Positions 37,330-47,452 of a stretch of DNA of 64,000 bases are shown piece by piece (positions within the stretch are counted from its first letter, which is position 1; each line of letters opens with the position of its first letter). Source of the stretch: Devosia pacifica (lineage in GTDB: Bacteria; Pseudomonadota; Alphaproteobacteria; Rhizobiales; Devosiaceae). Location: contig NZ_BMZE01000002.1 of assembly GCF_014652635.1 (NCBI RefSeq), positions 539,562-603,561 of the forward strand, written 5' to 3'. The notes below the pieces were generated by a model, which saw only the letters and a list, made by a program, of their open reading frames with translations, was not told where the DNA came from and ran no database searches. A program made the translations under genes and the position numbers.

Positions 37330-38091
37330 ATGACGATGTCACACAGCCAAGACAGGCCCGGCTTCTGGACGCGCCTTTCCAATCCGGGCCAGTTCCTGAT
37401 CTGGAGCCGGCCGCTGGTTGTGCCGCTGGTGGTGGTAACGGCCGCGGTGTTTCTCGTCGGGCTTTGGTTTGCGCTCGTCAATTCGCCCGAAGACTACCAG
37501 ATGGGCGATACGGTGCGGATCATGTACATCCACGTGCCGACTGCCTGGCTGAGCCAGTTCGTTTATGCGGTGATGGCAGTATCCGCGATCGGGACGCTCG
37601 TCTGGCGGCACCCGATGGCCGATGTTTCGATGAAGGCTGCGGCGCCCCTCGGTGCGACGTTCACGGCATTGGCGCTTTATACCGGCTCGCTGTGGGGCCG
37701 GCCGACCTGGGGCACTTTCTGGGAGTGGGACGGGCGGATGACATCTACCCTAGTGCTGCTGCTGATCTACCTGGGCATCATCGCCCTGTGGCGGGCGTTC
37801 GAAGATCCGCTGCGGGGCGCACGGATGGTGGCGATCCTCACACTGGTCGGCGCGATCAACATCCCGATCGTCAAATTCTCGGTCGACTGGTGGGCAACGC
37901 TGCATCAGCCTGCAAGCGTACTCAGGGCCGACGGACCAACGATGCCGGGCTCAATCCTGACACCGCTTCTGATCATGTTCGGAGCCTTCACGCTCCTGTT
38001 TATCGTGCTGCATCTCGTCGGCATGCGCACCGAGGTGCGTCGTCGCCGGATCGCGAGCCTCGAGCGCCGGCTGGCGCAACGAGGGGCGTGA
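37330..38091 (+). CDS. ccmC: heme lyase/transport protein CcmC
   Basis: Delivers heme to CcmE at the periplasmic face. It has 253 residues and six transmembrane helices. The tryptophan-rich WWD loop is seen as RPTWGTFWEWDGRMTS, flanked by the heme-ligand histidines in MYIHVPTAW and TLHQPAS. The ATG at 37330 lies 58 bp after ccmB and lacks a strong ribosome site; a second ATG six bases on is also possible. Its stop overlaps the ccmD start by one base. Confidence 0.95.
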   Translation: MTMSHSQDRPGFWTRLSNPGQFLIWSRPLVVPLVVVTAAVFLVGLWFALVNSPEDYQMGDTVRIMYIHVPTAWLSQFVYAVMAVSAIGTLVWRHPMADVSMKAAAPLGATFTALALYTGSLWGRPTWGTFWEWDGRMTSTLVLLLIYLGIIALWRAFEDPLRGARMVAILTLVGAINIPIVKFSVDWWATLHQPASVLRADGPTMPGSILTPLLIMFGAFTLLFIVLHLVGMRTEVRRRRIASLERRLAQRGA

Positions 38092-38255
38092 TGGCGTTCG
38101 ATCTCGGCCCACATGCGGTCTTTATCATTGCCGCCTATCTCGGCGTCGCAACCGTTGTCGCCGCGCTGATCGGCTACAGGACATTCGAAGCGCGGAGCGT
38201 TTCGCGTCGGCTAAGTCTGCTCGAAGAGGCGAGCGGGCGAAAGCGGGCGCAATGA
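38091..38255 (+). CDS. ccmD: heme exporter small subunit CcmD
   Basis: A 54-residue single-pass protein that stabilises CcmABC-CcmE. It starts MAFDLGPHAVFIIAAYLGVA, with the family pattern HAxFIxxAYxxxA, followed by one transmembrane helix and a basic tail (FEARSVSRRLSLLEE). The start shares a base with the ccmC stop, and the end overlaps ccmG as ATGA. Confidence 0.93.
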   Translation: MAFDLGPHAVFIIAAYLGVATVVAALIGYRTFEARSVSRRLSLLEEASGRKRAQ

Positions 38256-38794
38256 GGCTACTGCTTGTTCTGCTGCCTCTTGTCGTTTTGTCGGCCCTTG
38301 TCGGGGTCTTCGCCTTGTCGCTCGACCGCGATCCAGGGCTGGTGCGATCCGTGCTGATCGACAAGCCGGCGCCGGCGTTTTCGCTTGCTGCGGTCGAGGG
38401 GCTGGCAGTGCCCGGCTTCTCTGGTGAGGATCTTGAGGGGCAGGTCAGTGTCGTCAATGTGTTCGCCAGCTGGTGCGTGCCCTGTCGCGCCGAGCACCCA
38501 TTACTGGAACGGCTAAAGGCCGAGACCGGCGTCATGTTGTTCGGGCTCAACCACAACGATACGCCAGACAATGCGACTGCATTTCTCGACGAACTCGGCA
38601 ATCCTTATGACGCGGTCGGTGCCGATCGGGACCGCCGGGTGTCGATCGACTGGGGCGTTTACGGGGTGCCTGAAACTTTTGTCGTCAATGCTGACGGAAT
38701 CATCACCTTCAAGCACGTCGGACCGATTACAGAGCGGTCCTTGCGCGAGGAGGTGCTGCCGGCGATCGCGGCTGCCGGTGGTGAGACCAGCTAG
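38252..38794 (+). CDS. ccmG: thiol:disulfide oxidoreductase CcmG/DsbE
   Basis: Membrane-anchored periplasmic thioredoxin that reduces apocytochrome c heme-binding cysteines. It has 180 residues: N-terminal anchor (about 2-23), thioredoxin domain with active site WCVPC at 74-78, the family's GVYGVPETFVV near the C terminus and the acidic DRDRRVSIDWG segment. Last gene of the ccm run; ccmE, ccmF and ccmH are not in the window. It overlaps the convergent DUF1674 gene by four bases. Confidence 0.95.
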   Translation: MRLLLVLLPLVVLSALVGVFALSLDRDPGLVRSVLIDKPAPAFSLAAVEGLAVPGFSGEDLEGQVSVVNVFASWCVPCRAEHPLLERLKAETGVMLFGLNHNDTPDNATAFLDELGNPYDAVGADRDRRVSIDWGVYGVPETFVVNADGIITFKHVGPITERSLREEVLPAIAAAGGETS

Positions 38795-39024
38795 AAGTCG
38801 CTGGTTAGCCCCTTGATTTCCCAGTCGCCGTAGCGCCCCGGCTCGAGCCCGCCGCGGCCGCCGCGCTCGGGTTCGCGGTCCTGGGCCCGCGCATCGATTT
38901 CGGCACGACGAGCCGCCGCCTCCTCAAGCGCACGCTCTGCGGCAGGGCTTAGCTTGCGCGGTGGCGCAACGGGGCGCTCTTCACTGTTTGCAGTGGCACG
39001 CGTGCTATCACTATCGTCCTGCAT
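38791..39024 (-). CDS. DUF1674/SdhAF4-like succinate dehydrogenase assembly factor
   Basis: A 77-residue protein whose C terminus carries the DUF1674 signature [17 protein letters not shown] followed by LTSDF. The N-terminal half is polar and Ala/Arg-rich. SDHAF4 in eukaryotes binds flavinylated SdhA before complex II assembly; the bacterial role is inferred from homology. It is divergent from htpX. Confidence 0.9.
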   Translation of the reverse strand: MQDDSDSTRATANSEERPVAPPRKLSPAAERALEEAAARRAEIDARAQDREPERGGRGGLEPGRYGDWEIKGLTSDF

Positions 39025-39128
39025 TTCGCCAGCCTCTTATCGATTTCGTGCTGCGCCCGCGCTCTTGCATGGAACCTTGGGCGGTACAACATATTTGGCA
39101 TTCGATCGGGCTCAGTCCAGAGGCACAG

Positions 39129-40097
39129 ATGCTGAACGCTTTACGTACCACGGTCCTGCTTGCGGGGATGACGGCCCTTTTCATGGTCGTCGGCTACTTC
39201 ATTGGCGGCACGGGCGGGATGATGATTGCCTTTGGCATCGCCGTTGCTACCAATGTGTTTGCCTACTGGAACTCCGACAAGATGGTGCTGCGCATGCAGA
39301 ATGCGGTGCCTGTCGAGCGTTCGCGTGTGCCCGAACTTTACCAGATGGTAGAAGTGCTGGCGGACCGGGCCGGTTTGCCGATGCCTAAGGTCTACGTCAT
39401 CCAGTCGGATCAGCCGAACGCTTTCGCCACCGGGCGCAATCCGCAAAACGCTGCCGTTGCAGTCTCGACGGGGCTATTGCGTCACCTCGATACCCGCGAA
39501 GTCGCGGCGGTCGTCGCTCACGAGTTGGCGCATATTCGCTCCCGCGATACTCTGACGATGACGATCACCGCGACCCTTGCCGGTGCCATTTCGATGCTGG
39601 CGCAGTTCGGCCTGTTCTTTGGCGGCGGCAATAATCGCGATAATCCGCTCGGCGGGTTTGGCGCGATCCTGATGGTATTCCTTGCGCCGGTCGCGGCGAT
39701 GATGGTCCAGATGGCGATCAGCCGGACGCGGGAATATGAGGCCGATCGTGATGGTGCCGAGATCTCCGGTGACCCGCTGGCCCTCGCATCAGCCCTCAAC
39801 AAGATTGCGACGCTTGCCGGCCGGCAGGTCAATGTCGGAGCCGAACGCAATCCGGCGCAGGCGCATATGTACATCATCAATCCGCTCTCCGGCGCCCGGA
39901 TGGACAATCTGTTTTCTACCCACCCGGACACCGGTAATCGCATTGCAGCGCTCAAAAAGCTTGCAGATACGCTGCAAACAGGTCATCCGCAGCAGCCGAG
40001 CGCACACGCACGCCCGGCACCGTCAGGTGCGGGCTGGCGCGTGCCGAGCAGTCGCGATGGATCGGGTCCCCGGGACACTGGCGGGCCGTGGGGATAG
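39129..40097 (+). CDS. htpX: membrane zinc metalloprotease HtpX
   Basis: Inner-membrane M48B peptidase for membrane-protein quality control, 322 residues. Two N-terminal helices (7-25, 29-47), catalytic HELAH at 131-135, two further helices (about 145-200), and the third zinc ligand in [13 protein letters not shown]. The C-terminal tail is proline/arginine-rich. The ATG at 39129 has GAGG five bases upstream and gives the conserved [13 protein letters not shown] start; a longer open frame from 38961 is rejected. Confidence 0.95.
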   Translation: MLNALRTTVLLAGMTALFMVVGYFIGGTGGMMIAFGIAVATNVFAYWNSDKMVLRMQNAVPVERSRVPELYQMVEVLADRAGLPMPKVYVIQSDQPNAFATGRNPQNAAVAVSTGLLRHLDTREVAAVVAHELAHIRSRDTLTMTITATLAGAISMLAQFGLFFGGGNNRDNPLGGFGAILMVFLAPVAAMMVQMAISRTREYEADRDGAEISGDPLALASALNKIATLAGRQVNVGAERNPAQAHMYIINPLSGARMDNLFSTHPDTGNRIAALKKLADTLQTGHPQQPSAHARPAPSGAGWRVPSSRDGSGPRDTGGPWG

Positions 40098-40106
40098 ACA
40101 CAGGTT

Positions 40107-41408
40107 TTGGCTAAAAAGAATGAACCGGCGGGGCTGACGCTACGCCTTGAAGCGACAGCACGGCTGCGGGCGATCCTGGCCGGTGATCAGTTCACGCCGA
40201 TTACCGCCGATACTCTGGCCGACAGCCGCGACCGGGCGCTGGCCAATCGGCTGGTCACCACGGCATTGCGCCGGCACGGCCAGATCAATCTGATGATCGA
40301 GGAACTGATGGAGCGCGGCCTGCCGAAACGAGCAGGGAGCTTTGAGGCCGTGCTGCGGCTCTCGCTTGCGCAACTGGTGTTCCTGCCTGACCTCGGGGCG
40401 CATAGCGCGATTCACCTGGCAGGCGAATGCGTCAAGCGAGACCGCAAGGCACAGCACCTTCTCGGGCTGATGAATGCAGTGCTGCGCAGTGCCCAGTCGA
40501 ACGCCGCGCGCTACGCCGAACTGCCCGAGCATCTGCTGCTGCCGGAGCATTATCTGAGCCGATGGCGTGATCGTTACGGCGAGGATGCGGTTGATGCCAG
40601 CATTGCGGCGCTGCTCGACGGTGCGCCGCTCGACCTCACGCTGCGCGAGAATGACGAGACATTGGTCGAAATGCTCGCAGCGCGCCGGTTGATGGCGGAC
40701 AGCGTGCGCGTGGTCTCGCGAGACCGGACCGTGGCCGACATGCCCGGCTACGCAGAGGGGCAATGGTGGGTGCAGGACGTCGCCTCAGCGATTCCGGCTC
40801 GACTGATGAAGCTCGATGCCGGCGCACGGGTGCTCGACATGTGCGCGGCCCCTGGCGGCAAGACCATGCAGCTCGTCAAGGCGGGTTATGCGGTCACGGC
40901 GCTCGACAATGATCGGGTCCGGGCCGTGCGGCTGCGCCAAAATCTCGAGCGAGCGGGGATGAGCGCAGAAATCATCGAGGATGATGCTGCAACTTTTGCA
41001 CCGGAATCGCTCTATGACGGCGTTCTGCTCGATGCACCGTGTTCGGCGACCGGCACATTCCGCCGGCATCCGGAGGTCCTGTGGCGCGTCGATGCCGGAA
41101 GCATTGTGCGTCGCGTTGCAACGCAGCGCGCGATGATCGCCAATGCCTTTCGCTGCTTGAAGCCGGGCGGGGTGCTGATCTACTGCACCTGTTCGCTGGA
41201 GCCGGAGGAGGGCGAAAGCCAGCGCGCCTGGATGGGCGACATGTTCGGCGATCTCGAGGCCCTGCCGATCCTCGTCGACGAAGTGCCCGGCCTTCCAGAG
41301 GCTGCCATGCAAGACGGTTCGATCCGCACCCATGCCGGCATTGCTGCCGGACATTTCGATGGTGGGATGGACGGATTCTTTGTCACGCGTCTGCGCAGAA
41401 GCCGGTGA
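40107..41408 (+). CDS. rsmB: 16S rRNA (cytosine-C5) methyltransferase RsmB
   Basis: A 433-residue protein with an N-terminal NusB-like RNA-binding domain (about 1-140) and a C-terminal SAM-dependent methyltransferase domain. Motif I is VLDMCAAPGGKTMQ, motif IV is LLDAPCSATGTFRRHP, and the catalytic-cysteine motif VI is IYCTCSLEPEEGE. It modifies C967 of 16S rRNA in E. coli numbering. A TTG start at 40107 is used, 9 bp after htpX. Confidence 0.95.
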   Translation: MAKKNEPAGLTLRLEATARLRAILAGDQFTPITADTLADSRDRALANRLVTTALRRHGQINLMIEELMERGLPKRAGSFEAVLRLSLAQLVFLPDLGAHSAIHLAGECVKRDRKAQHLLGLMNAVLRSAQSNAARYAELPEHLLLPEHYLSRWRDRYGEDAVDASIAALLDGAPLDLTLRENDETLVEMLAARRLMADSVRVVSRDRTVADMPGYAEGQWWVQDVASAIPARLMKLDAGARVLDMCAAPGGKTMQLVKAGYAVTALDNDRVRAVRLRQNLERAGMSAEIIEDDAATFAPESLYDGVLLDAPCSATGTFRRHPEVLWRVDAGSIVRRVATQRAMIANAFRCLKPGGVLIYCTCSLEPEEGESQRAWMGDMFGDLEALPILVDEVPGLPEAAMQDGSIRTHAGIAAGHFDGGMDGFFVTRLRRSR

Positions 41409-41466
41409 CTAACTCGGCTTTGTTTCCTGTGCGGGCTTGATTCAGCCGCCACGATCAGTCTGATGC

Positions 41467-41481
41467 TTAACCAAGCGTTAC
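41467..41481. promoter_or_regulatory. near-match CtrA-type box (TTAA-N7-TTAC)
   Basis: TTAA, CCAAGCG, TTAC, one mismatch from consensus. It shares TTAACCARGCGTTA with the perfect box at 24847. It lies 48 bp before the heparinase-like gene. Confidence 0.4.
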
Positions 41482-41528
41482 GCCGGACCGTCTAATGGTC
41501 GGAATACCGTGGCGCGGAAGGTTTGCGA

Positions 41529-43175
41529 GTGTTGAGAAAATTCGGTCATCGGTGGCGTGGGCGGGGCCTACGCATCCTTGACGGCATCGTCACGACCCCG
41601 CTGGTCCGCTGGACCTGGGCGGGGCTTGCCGAGGATACGTTCGTGGCGGATCTCATAGAGTTCCGGCCGAGCGATCCGGAAGCAGTGCGTGACATGATGG
41701 CCGGCCGATATCTACTGGGCACTCGCCTTGTCGATACTCACGGGCTGTCGCCGTTCGCGGTTGAGGTCGAGAACGAAGAGTGGGAAGCCGATCTTCACGC
41801 CTTCGGTTGGCTGCGGCATTTCCGTGATGTGCGGGATCCGGCATTGCGCGCCTTTGCCAGAACCCTGGTGCTCGACTGGATCGGGCATGAGGGCCAATAC
41901 GATTCCTTTACATGGTCGGCGGCGATTACCGGCCAGCGCGTTCTCAACTGGCTGCGGCATCTGGAACTGCTGCTCAGCACCGCAACGCCGGATCAGGCTA
42001 CCGCCATCAAACGCTCGCTTGGGACCCAGGTGCAAAGCCTTCGCCGTCGCCGCCCGTTCTTGACCGATCCCACCGATCAGTTGATGGCCGCAGCAGCGCT
42101 TGTTGGCGCGGCGCGGTGTGATCGCGACGAGAGCGTCGAGGAGGTCGATCGGCGGGTCGAGCGGCTGAATGGCGTGCTTCGTGAGCAGATCGACGACACT
42201 GGCATGCATCTCAGCCGAAGCCCGGCCCGGCAGCTGCAGGTGCTTGTCGAAATTTCAAGTCTCAGGCGGTCGCTTTCCGGGGACCGCACGGATCCGCGCG
42301 TCGAACTGGCGGAGATCGTTGAGCGCATGCATGGGTGCCTCGCCGCCTTGACTCTCGGTACCGGTGAGCCGGTCTATGCCAATGGAACGGGGCAGCTTGC
42401 GCATGACACGCTGATAGCTCTGCAATCAAGCACAGCGCCGCGTGTGCGCGGCAGTGGCGTCTTTGGTGGATATGCCGTCCTTCGCGACGGACCGGCGAGC
42501 CTTGTGGCTGACTCAGGACGCGTGCCACCCCCCGGCTTTGGTGAAACCGCGCATTCGGGTGCCCTTGCTTTCGAATTCAGCCATGGCCCGGAACTCGTCA
42601 TCGGTAATTGCGGGCCCGCGCCGCAAGGTGTTCCGGTCGATCCGGAAGCGTTTCGCCAAGGCCTGGCGCATTCGGGCGTGACAATCAATTCGGAAGATGC
42701 CTATCCCATCACGGCGCGCGGTCCTTACGCCGGCCAGCCGCAACTTGATGGAAACCAGCCAACGGTTTCCATCGATATCGGCGAAAACCTCGCAGTGCTC
42801 GCGACCGATGCCTACGCCGAACGCTTCGGTGTGACGCTCGAACGCAAGCTGACACTGATCAACGAGGGGACGACGCTGGTCGGGCAGGATCGGATGATCG
42901 GCTCCGGCAGGGCGCGCGCCCATGGTGAGTTGGCGGTGCGGTTTCATCTTGCACCAGGAACTGTCGTGCGGCGTGGCAGCAGCGACGGGATGGTCCGGCT
43001 GATCCTTGCAAGCGGGATATCGTGGACGCTGCTTTGGGAAGGGGCCTCGCTTCACGAGGACGATAGTCTGCGCCAGTCTGCCTCGCGCGGCTTTCATCGC
43101 ACCCGGCAGATTATCCTCGAGGCGCCGGTGGTTCCGGACGGTGAAATTGCGTGGGTGCTGACGCGCGAACAGTAG
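41529..43175 (+). CDS. heparinase II/III family protein
   Basis: A 548-residue protein with an N-terminal alpha/alpha toroid (SFTWSAAITGQRVLNWLRHLELL, then RARQLQ-type helices) and a C-terminal beta-sandwich (from about 320, FGGYAVLRDGPASLVADSGRVPPP). Family members are polysaccharide lyases; the segment ANGTGQLAHDTL sits where catalytic residues lie in relatives. No signal peptide is obvious, so a cytoplasmic or unusual export route must be considered. GTG at 41529 with GGAAGG 7 bases upstream is preferred to TTG at 41523. Gene order rsmB-heparinase-purH is frequent in Rhizobiales. The substrate is unknown. Confidence 0.88.
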   Translation: MLRKFGHRWRGRGLRILDGIVTTPLVRWTWAGLAEDTFVADLIEFRPSDPEAVRDMMAGRYLLGTRLVDTHGLSPFAVEVENEEWEADLHAFGWLRHFRDVRDPALRAFARTLVLDWIGHEGQYDSFTWSAAITGQRVLNWLRHLELLLSTATPDQATAIKRSLGTQVQSLRRRRPFLTDPTDQLMAAAALVGAARCDRDESVEEVDRRVERLNGVLREQIDDTGMHLSRSPARQLQVLVEISSLRRSLSGDRTDPRVELAEIVERMHGCLAALTLGTGEPVYANGTGQLAHDTLIALQSSTAPRVRGSGVFGGYAVLRDGPASLVADSGRVPPPGFGETAHSGALAFEFSHGPELVIGNCGPAPQGVPVDPEAFRQGLAHSGVTINSEDAYPITARGPYAGQPQLDGNQPTVSIDIGENLAVLATDAYAERFGVTLERKLTLINEGTTLVGQDRMIGSGRARAHGELAVRFHLAPGTVVRRGSSDGMVRLILASGISWTLLWEGASLHEDDSLRQSASRGFHRTRQIILEAPVVPDGEIAWVLTREQ

Positions 43176-43239
43176 GTTTGCCTTGCCCGATGCCGCATGC
43201 TAGCGAGCGCCCATCCAATTTGAGCGGAAGGCGAGCGGA

Positions 43240-44832
43240 ATGACGGTGGACAAGACGGTCAGTATCAGACGGGCATTGTTGTCGGTTTTCGATAAGGCCG
43301 GAATCGCGGAGTTTGCCGAACGCCTCGCGCACCATGGTGCCGAACTCGTTTCGACCGGCGGCACCCACAGACTGCTCGCCGAGGCCGGCCTGGCGGTGCG
43401 AGAAGTCTCGGAACTGACCGGCTTTCCGGAAATGATGGACGGCCGCGTCAAGACGCTGCACCCGAAAGTGCATGGCGGGCTTCTGGCGATCCGCGACAAT
43501 GAGGAGCACCAGAGGTCGCTTGCTGATCATGAGATCGGCGCGATCGACCTCGTGGCGGTCAATCTCTACCCTTTTGAGAAGACGGTCGCCAGCGGCGCCG
43601 ACTACGCGACCATTATCGAAAACATCGATATTGGCGGTCCTGCGATGATCCGTTCCGCCGCCAAGAACCATGCCGATGTCGTGGTGGTCACGGATCCTGA
43701 GGATTATCAGGCCGTCCTGTCCGCCATCGATGCCGAGGGTGGCGTGCCCTATCAGCTTCGCCAGCGGCTGGCCGCAAAGGCCTATGCCCGTACTGCGGCC
43801 TATGACTCGGCAATAGCGACGTGGTTCGCGCGCGAACTAGAGACGAGCGCGCCGGACTATCGCAGCTTTGCCGGCCGCCTGCGCCAGGAGATGCGCTATG
43901 GCGAGAATCCGCACCAGTGGGCGGCATTCTACGAAACCGGTGATACGCGTCCGGGTGTGGCCAGCGCCCGCCAGGTTCAGGGCAAGACACTCAGCTACAA
44001 CAACATTAATGATACGGATGCTGCGTTCGAACTGGTCAGCGAGTTCGATCCCGCCGATGTCGCGGCCGTCGCGATCATCAAGCACGCAAATCCCTGTGGC
44101 GTGGGCCTCGCAGCCGACATCAAAACCGCATACACCAACGCCCTTCGCTGCGACCCGGTCAGCGCCTTTGGAGGTATCGTCGCTCTCAATCGTGAACTCG
44201 ACGCAGATGCCGCCACCGAGATCGTCAAGATCTTCACGGAGGTGATCGTTGCGCCAGGCGCCAGCGAAGAGGCGATTGCGATTGTTGCCGCGAAAAAGAA
44301 TCTGCGGCTCCTCCTCACCGGTGGCGTCGCGGATCCGAAGGGCGAGGGGATCACGGTGCGCTCCGTCGCGGGCGGGTTGCTGGTGCAGAGTCGGGACAAT
44401 CGCAATGTCGATGATTGCGAACTCAAGATTGTCACCAAACGTCAGCCGAGCGCGCAGGAAATGCGGGATTTGCGGCTCGCCGCAAAGGTCGCAAAGCACG
44501 TCAAATCCAATGCCATTGTCTACGTCAAAGACGATGCAACGGTTGGGATCGGCGCCGGACAGATGAGCCGTGTCGACTCAACACGGGTGGCACACCGCAA
44601 GTCTCAGGATGCAGCGGAGGCAGCGGGCCTCGAAGGGGCGCTCACGGCGGGCTCCGTGGCCGCGTCGGATGCCTTCTTTCCGTTTCCGGACGGGCTCGAA
44701 GCGCTGGTTGCCGCCGGCGCCACTGCTGTCATCCAGCCGGGCGGTTCGGTCAACGACGATAAGGTCATTGCCGCAGCCGATGCCGCCGGCATTGCCATGG
44801 TCTTCACCGGCATGCGGCATTTCCGGCATTAA
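43240..44832 (+). CDS. purH: bifunctional AICAR transformylase/IMP cyclohydrolase PurH
   Basis: Catalyses the last two steps of de novo IMP synthesis; 530 residues, normal length. The N-terminal IMP cyclohydrolase domain opens with [13 protein letters not shown] and contains STGGTHRLL and [13 protein letters not shown]. The C-terminal transformylase domain carries YGENPHQ and the catalytic KHANPCG. A near-consensus gene for a housekeeping role; the next gene starts 101 bp downstream. Confidence 0.97.
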   Translation: MTVDKTVSIRRALLSVFDKAGIAEFAERLAHHGAELVSTGGTHRLLAEAGLAVREVSELTGFPEMMDGRVKTLHPKVHGGLLAIRDNEEHQRSLADHEIGAIDLVAVNLYPFEKTVASGADYATIIENIDIGGPAMIRSAAKNHADVVVVTDPEDYQAVLSAIDAEGGVPYQLRQRLAAKAYARTAAYDSAIATWFARELETSAPDYRSFAGRLRQEMRYGENPHQWAAFYETGDTRPGVASARQVQGKTLSYNNINDTDAAFELVSEFDPADVAAVAIIKHANPCGVGLAADIKTAYTNALRCDPVSAFGGIVALNRELDADAATEIVKIFTEVIVAPGASEEAIAIVAAKKNLRLLLTGGVADPKGEGITVRSVAGGLLVQSRDNRNVDDCELKIVTKRQPSAQEMRDLRLAAKVAKHVKSNAIVYVKDDATVGIGAGQMSRVDSTRVAHRKSQDAAEAAGLEGALTAGSVAASDAFFPFPDGLEALVAAGATAVIQPGGSVNDDKVIAAADAAGIAMVFTGMRHFRH

Positions 44833-44932
44833 CCATCGCCGCAGCTTCAGGGCTCTTCAATTCATCCAGTAGGAGAAGTTTTTCTGCCGGCATGAGATAG
44901 AGAATCCGGGCCGGGGTCGGCCTTGGATTCAG

Positions 44933-46276
44933 ATGCTCAAGATATCGGATGATCTGTCCTCATTGATGAAGGCGGGGCTTTCGCGCTCCGTAACGTCGCT
45001 GCTGATCAAGGTGGCGACGGCGGGACTGACCTATCTTGCCCTCATCGTTCTGTCCCAGACCTTGGCGCCGCTTGAATACGGCCACTATGCCATCGGGCTT
45101 TCGGCAGCAACGCTTCTGGCTGTGCTTGCCGGGCTCGGTCAGCAAAGCGCCATCCTGCGGCTGTGGCCGGAACTGTCACAAACTGGCGCGGGCGGATCGG
45201 CCCATGCGGTCTTGCGGGCGGGGGCGACCCTTTCCTTGATTGGCGCCCTTGTGCTCGGCGCGCTGCTGGCAAGCGGAGCACTAGTCTTTTCGGGCGCCAG
45301 CGGCTCAGGGATCACGGGCGTTGGATATCTCCTCGCAGCGGCAGTCCTCGTACTGCCGCTGACCCTTTCGGACTATTTCTCGTCAGCTCTGCGCGCCCAG
45401 GATTCCGTCTGGGTGGCGCTCGCGCCGCGCGACCTCGCCTGGCGGGCGGCTCTGCCGGCGGTCTTTCTCGCCTTGTTCATGATCGGCGCGCCTGTTGGCG
45501 GCACAGCGGCCCTGCTCATTTGTGCGGCCTTGCTGGTGATTTGCCTTGCCGTGCAGGTGGCATGGGCCAAAAGGCGAGGCTATGCGCTTGCGTTCGCGCG
45601 CAGGTCTGCCCTCAAGCCCTATATCGAAACTCATGGCCTTCGCAGCCGCTGGTTTCTCCTCGCTGCCGCTGTCGACGCGATCTCGCTCAATGCGGATACG
45701 CTGCTGGTCGGTTGGCTGGCCGATGAGGCCAGCGCGGCACTCTATTTCAACGCGTTTCGCACCGCCGGGTTGATGACGCTGTTCAGCTATTCGGCGACAC
45801 TGGTCGTCGCGCCGATGCTTTCACGGCACTACCATGCGCGGGACCTGCGAAAGACCCAGGCCACAGCGGTTCTCTCCGCTGCGCTCGGCTTCGGGTTCTC
45901 GTTGGTCTGCCTGATGACCTTCGTCCTGTTCGGTGGGCCCATCCTGTCCCTGTTCGGACCTGAATATGTCGATGGTCTGCCGATCCTGATCATTCTTAGT
46001 ATCGGCTTTCTTGTAGACGCCTCGACCGGATCGGTGCGCACCACAATGCTTGTTGCCGGCCGGGAGCAGCTTTACGTGGGGATCATGACTGCGGCCGTGC
46101 TTGGCTGTGTGCTGCTTCAGGTGTTGCTCATCCCCAGCCTCGGGGTGTGGGGCGCGGCGATTGCCAGTTCCGCAGCGCGCATCGCTTCACAGATTGTCCT
46201 TGGCATTGCCTGTGCCCGGTGGACGGGCGTCGACACCACCATATTCGGCATCTTCAAGCTGCGGAGCATGATGTAG
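44933..46276 (+). CDS. polysaccharide flippase/oligosaccharide export (MOP superfamily) protein
   Basis: A 447-residue integral membrane protein with about 12-14 hydrophobic helices in the Wzx/RfbX arrangement. The N-terminal LALIVLSQTLAPLEYGHYAIGLS matches the family's first conserved segment, and LLVGWLADEASAALYFNAFRTAG the central one. It probably flips a lipid-linked glycan for an exopolysaccharide or envelope glycan. The ATG at 44933 lacks a clear ribosome site and is preceded by an imperfect hairpin (44903-44929). The stop directly abuts the next start, so the two genes are an operon. Confidence 0.87.
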   Translation: MLKISDDLSSLMKAGLSRSVTSLLIKVATAGLTYLALIVLSQTLAPLEYGHYAIGLSAATLLAVLAGLGQQSAILRLWPELSQTGAGGSAHAVLRAGATLSLIGALVLGALLASGALVFSGASGSGITGVGYLLAAAVLVLPLTLSDYFSSALRAQDSVWVALAPRDLAWRAALPAVFLALFMIGAPVGGTAALLICAALLVICLAVQVAWAKRRGYALAFARRSALKPYIETHGLRSRWFLLAAAVDAISLNADTLLVGWLADEASAALYFNAFRTAGLMTLFSYSATLVVAPMLSRHYHARDLRKTQATAVLSAALGFGFSLVCLMTFVLFGGPILSLFGPEYVDGLPILIILSIGFLVDASTGSVRTTMLVAGREQLYVGIMTAAVLGCVLLQVLLIPSLGVWGAAIASSAARIASQIVLGIACARWTGVDTTIFGIFKLRSMM

Positions 46277-47452
46277 ATGGTACAGCTGATGTCACCTCCG
46301 GCTCATGGCGAGACCGTATCAGATGTTTCTGATGCCCATGCTCTGACGGTAAGCCTTCTCGAGGGCATGTCGGCACTTGAAAAGCTTGAGACCGAGTGGC
46401 GGGCGCTCGATGAGCGTGCAACGCCCGAATCCGTGTTTCAGAGTTTCGAGATGGTATCGGTCTGGTGCCGACACTTTCTCGAAGACGGGCAGTTGCGCAT
46501 CGTCGCGGTTCGGCTTGCGGGCCGGCTTGAGCTGATTGCGCCCTTTGTTGTGCGTCGCAAGGCCTGCATTACCGGCGCGCAACTGGTTGGCGCACCAGTC
46601 AGCCAGTACTCAAGTTTTGTTCATGCTGATTCGCCGGATGCGGAGCGACTGATCCGTTTGGCTGTGTCGGCAATCGCTGCGTCCGGTCTCGACTACCTTG
46701 TGCTCGATGGCGTCCCGGATGAGACGCCGCTGGCGGATCATTTGCGGCATCTCGGCTCGAAACCGGTCAATGCGCGTTCCGCGCCCTATCTTTCTTTACC
46801 CGGTGATCACGACCAGACGGACCACATGCGCCGCCGGTCGCGCGGCTTTGGCAAGAAGATGCGTGCTTTTCGCCGACAGCTGGAAATGGAGGGGCCTGTC
46901 GATTTCAAGATCATCGGAGCTGGGGCGACGGCCGCTGCCGCACTCCATAGCGCCCTCGCGCTCAAGCGAGAGTGGATGGTGCGCGAAGGCCTCATCTCGA
47001 CGGCCTTGATTGATGCGGGCATGATGGCATGCCTTGGCGATATCGCGATGAGTTGTGCCTGTTGCACAATCATGTTGATGACCCATTGCGGTCGACCCGT
47101 AGCGGCTCGGCTTGGCTTCGAGCGCTCAGGGACGTATTTCGCCTATCTGAGTTCTTATGATCAGTCGGTGGCTGCGGCCTCGCCTGGGCGGCAACTCATG
47201 GATTGGTCAATCCGCACAGCCCGACAACGCGGCGTAGAAACGTTCGATTTCCTGCCGCCTGCCGGTGAGCACAAATCGCTCTGGACCGACACCGCGCGCC
47301 GTGTCGAGGATCACATTGTTGCGTTCTCGTTCAAGGGACGGGTTTGGGGGGTCTTGAGTATTCAGCGGTTGAAACCCCATATCCGCTCCGTCTGGCATCG
47401 CCTGCCGGATCCGCTCAGGCGGTTCTTCGCCGCACGAATGCTCAAGATATGA
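46277..47452 (+). CDS. CelD/BioF2-like GNAT acetyltransferase
   Basis: A 391-residue protein of the BioF2-like/FemAB-type GNAT group (Acetyltransf_6). Two GNAT halves are visible: an N-terminal domain (from about 28, LLEGMSALEKLETEWRAL) and a C-terminal domain ending in FDFLPPAGEHKSLWTDTAR. In relatives next to glycan loci (for example CelD) it is thought to acetylate or aminoacylate polysaccharide intermediates. A cysteine-rich stretch MSCACCTIM near residue 257 is unusual. It starts immediately after the flippase stop. Confidence 0.82.
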   Translation: MVQLMSPPAHGETVSDVSDAHALTVSLLEGMSALEKLETEWRALDERATPESVFQSFEMVSVWCRHFLEDGQLRIVAVRLAGRLELIAPFVVRRKACITGAQLVGAPVSQYSSFVHADSPDAERLIRLAVSAIAASGLDYLVLDGVPDETPLADHLRHLGSKPVNARSAPYLSLPGDHDQTDHMRRRSRGFGKKMRAFRRQLEMEGPVDFKIIGAGATAAAALHSALALKREWMVREGLISTALIDAGMMACLGDIAMSCACCTIMLMTHCGRPVAARLGFERSGTYFAYLSSYDQSVAAASPGRQLMDWSIRTARQRGVETFDFLPPAGEHKSLWTDTARRVEDHIVAFSFKGRVWGVLSIQRLKPHIRSVWHRLPDPLRRFFAARMLKI

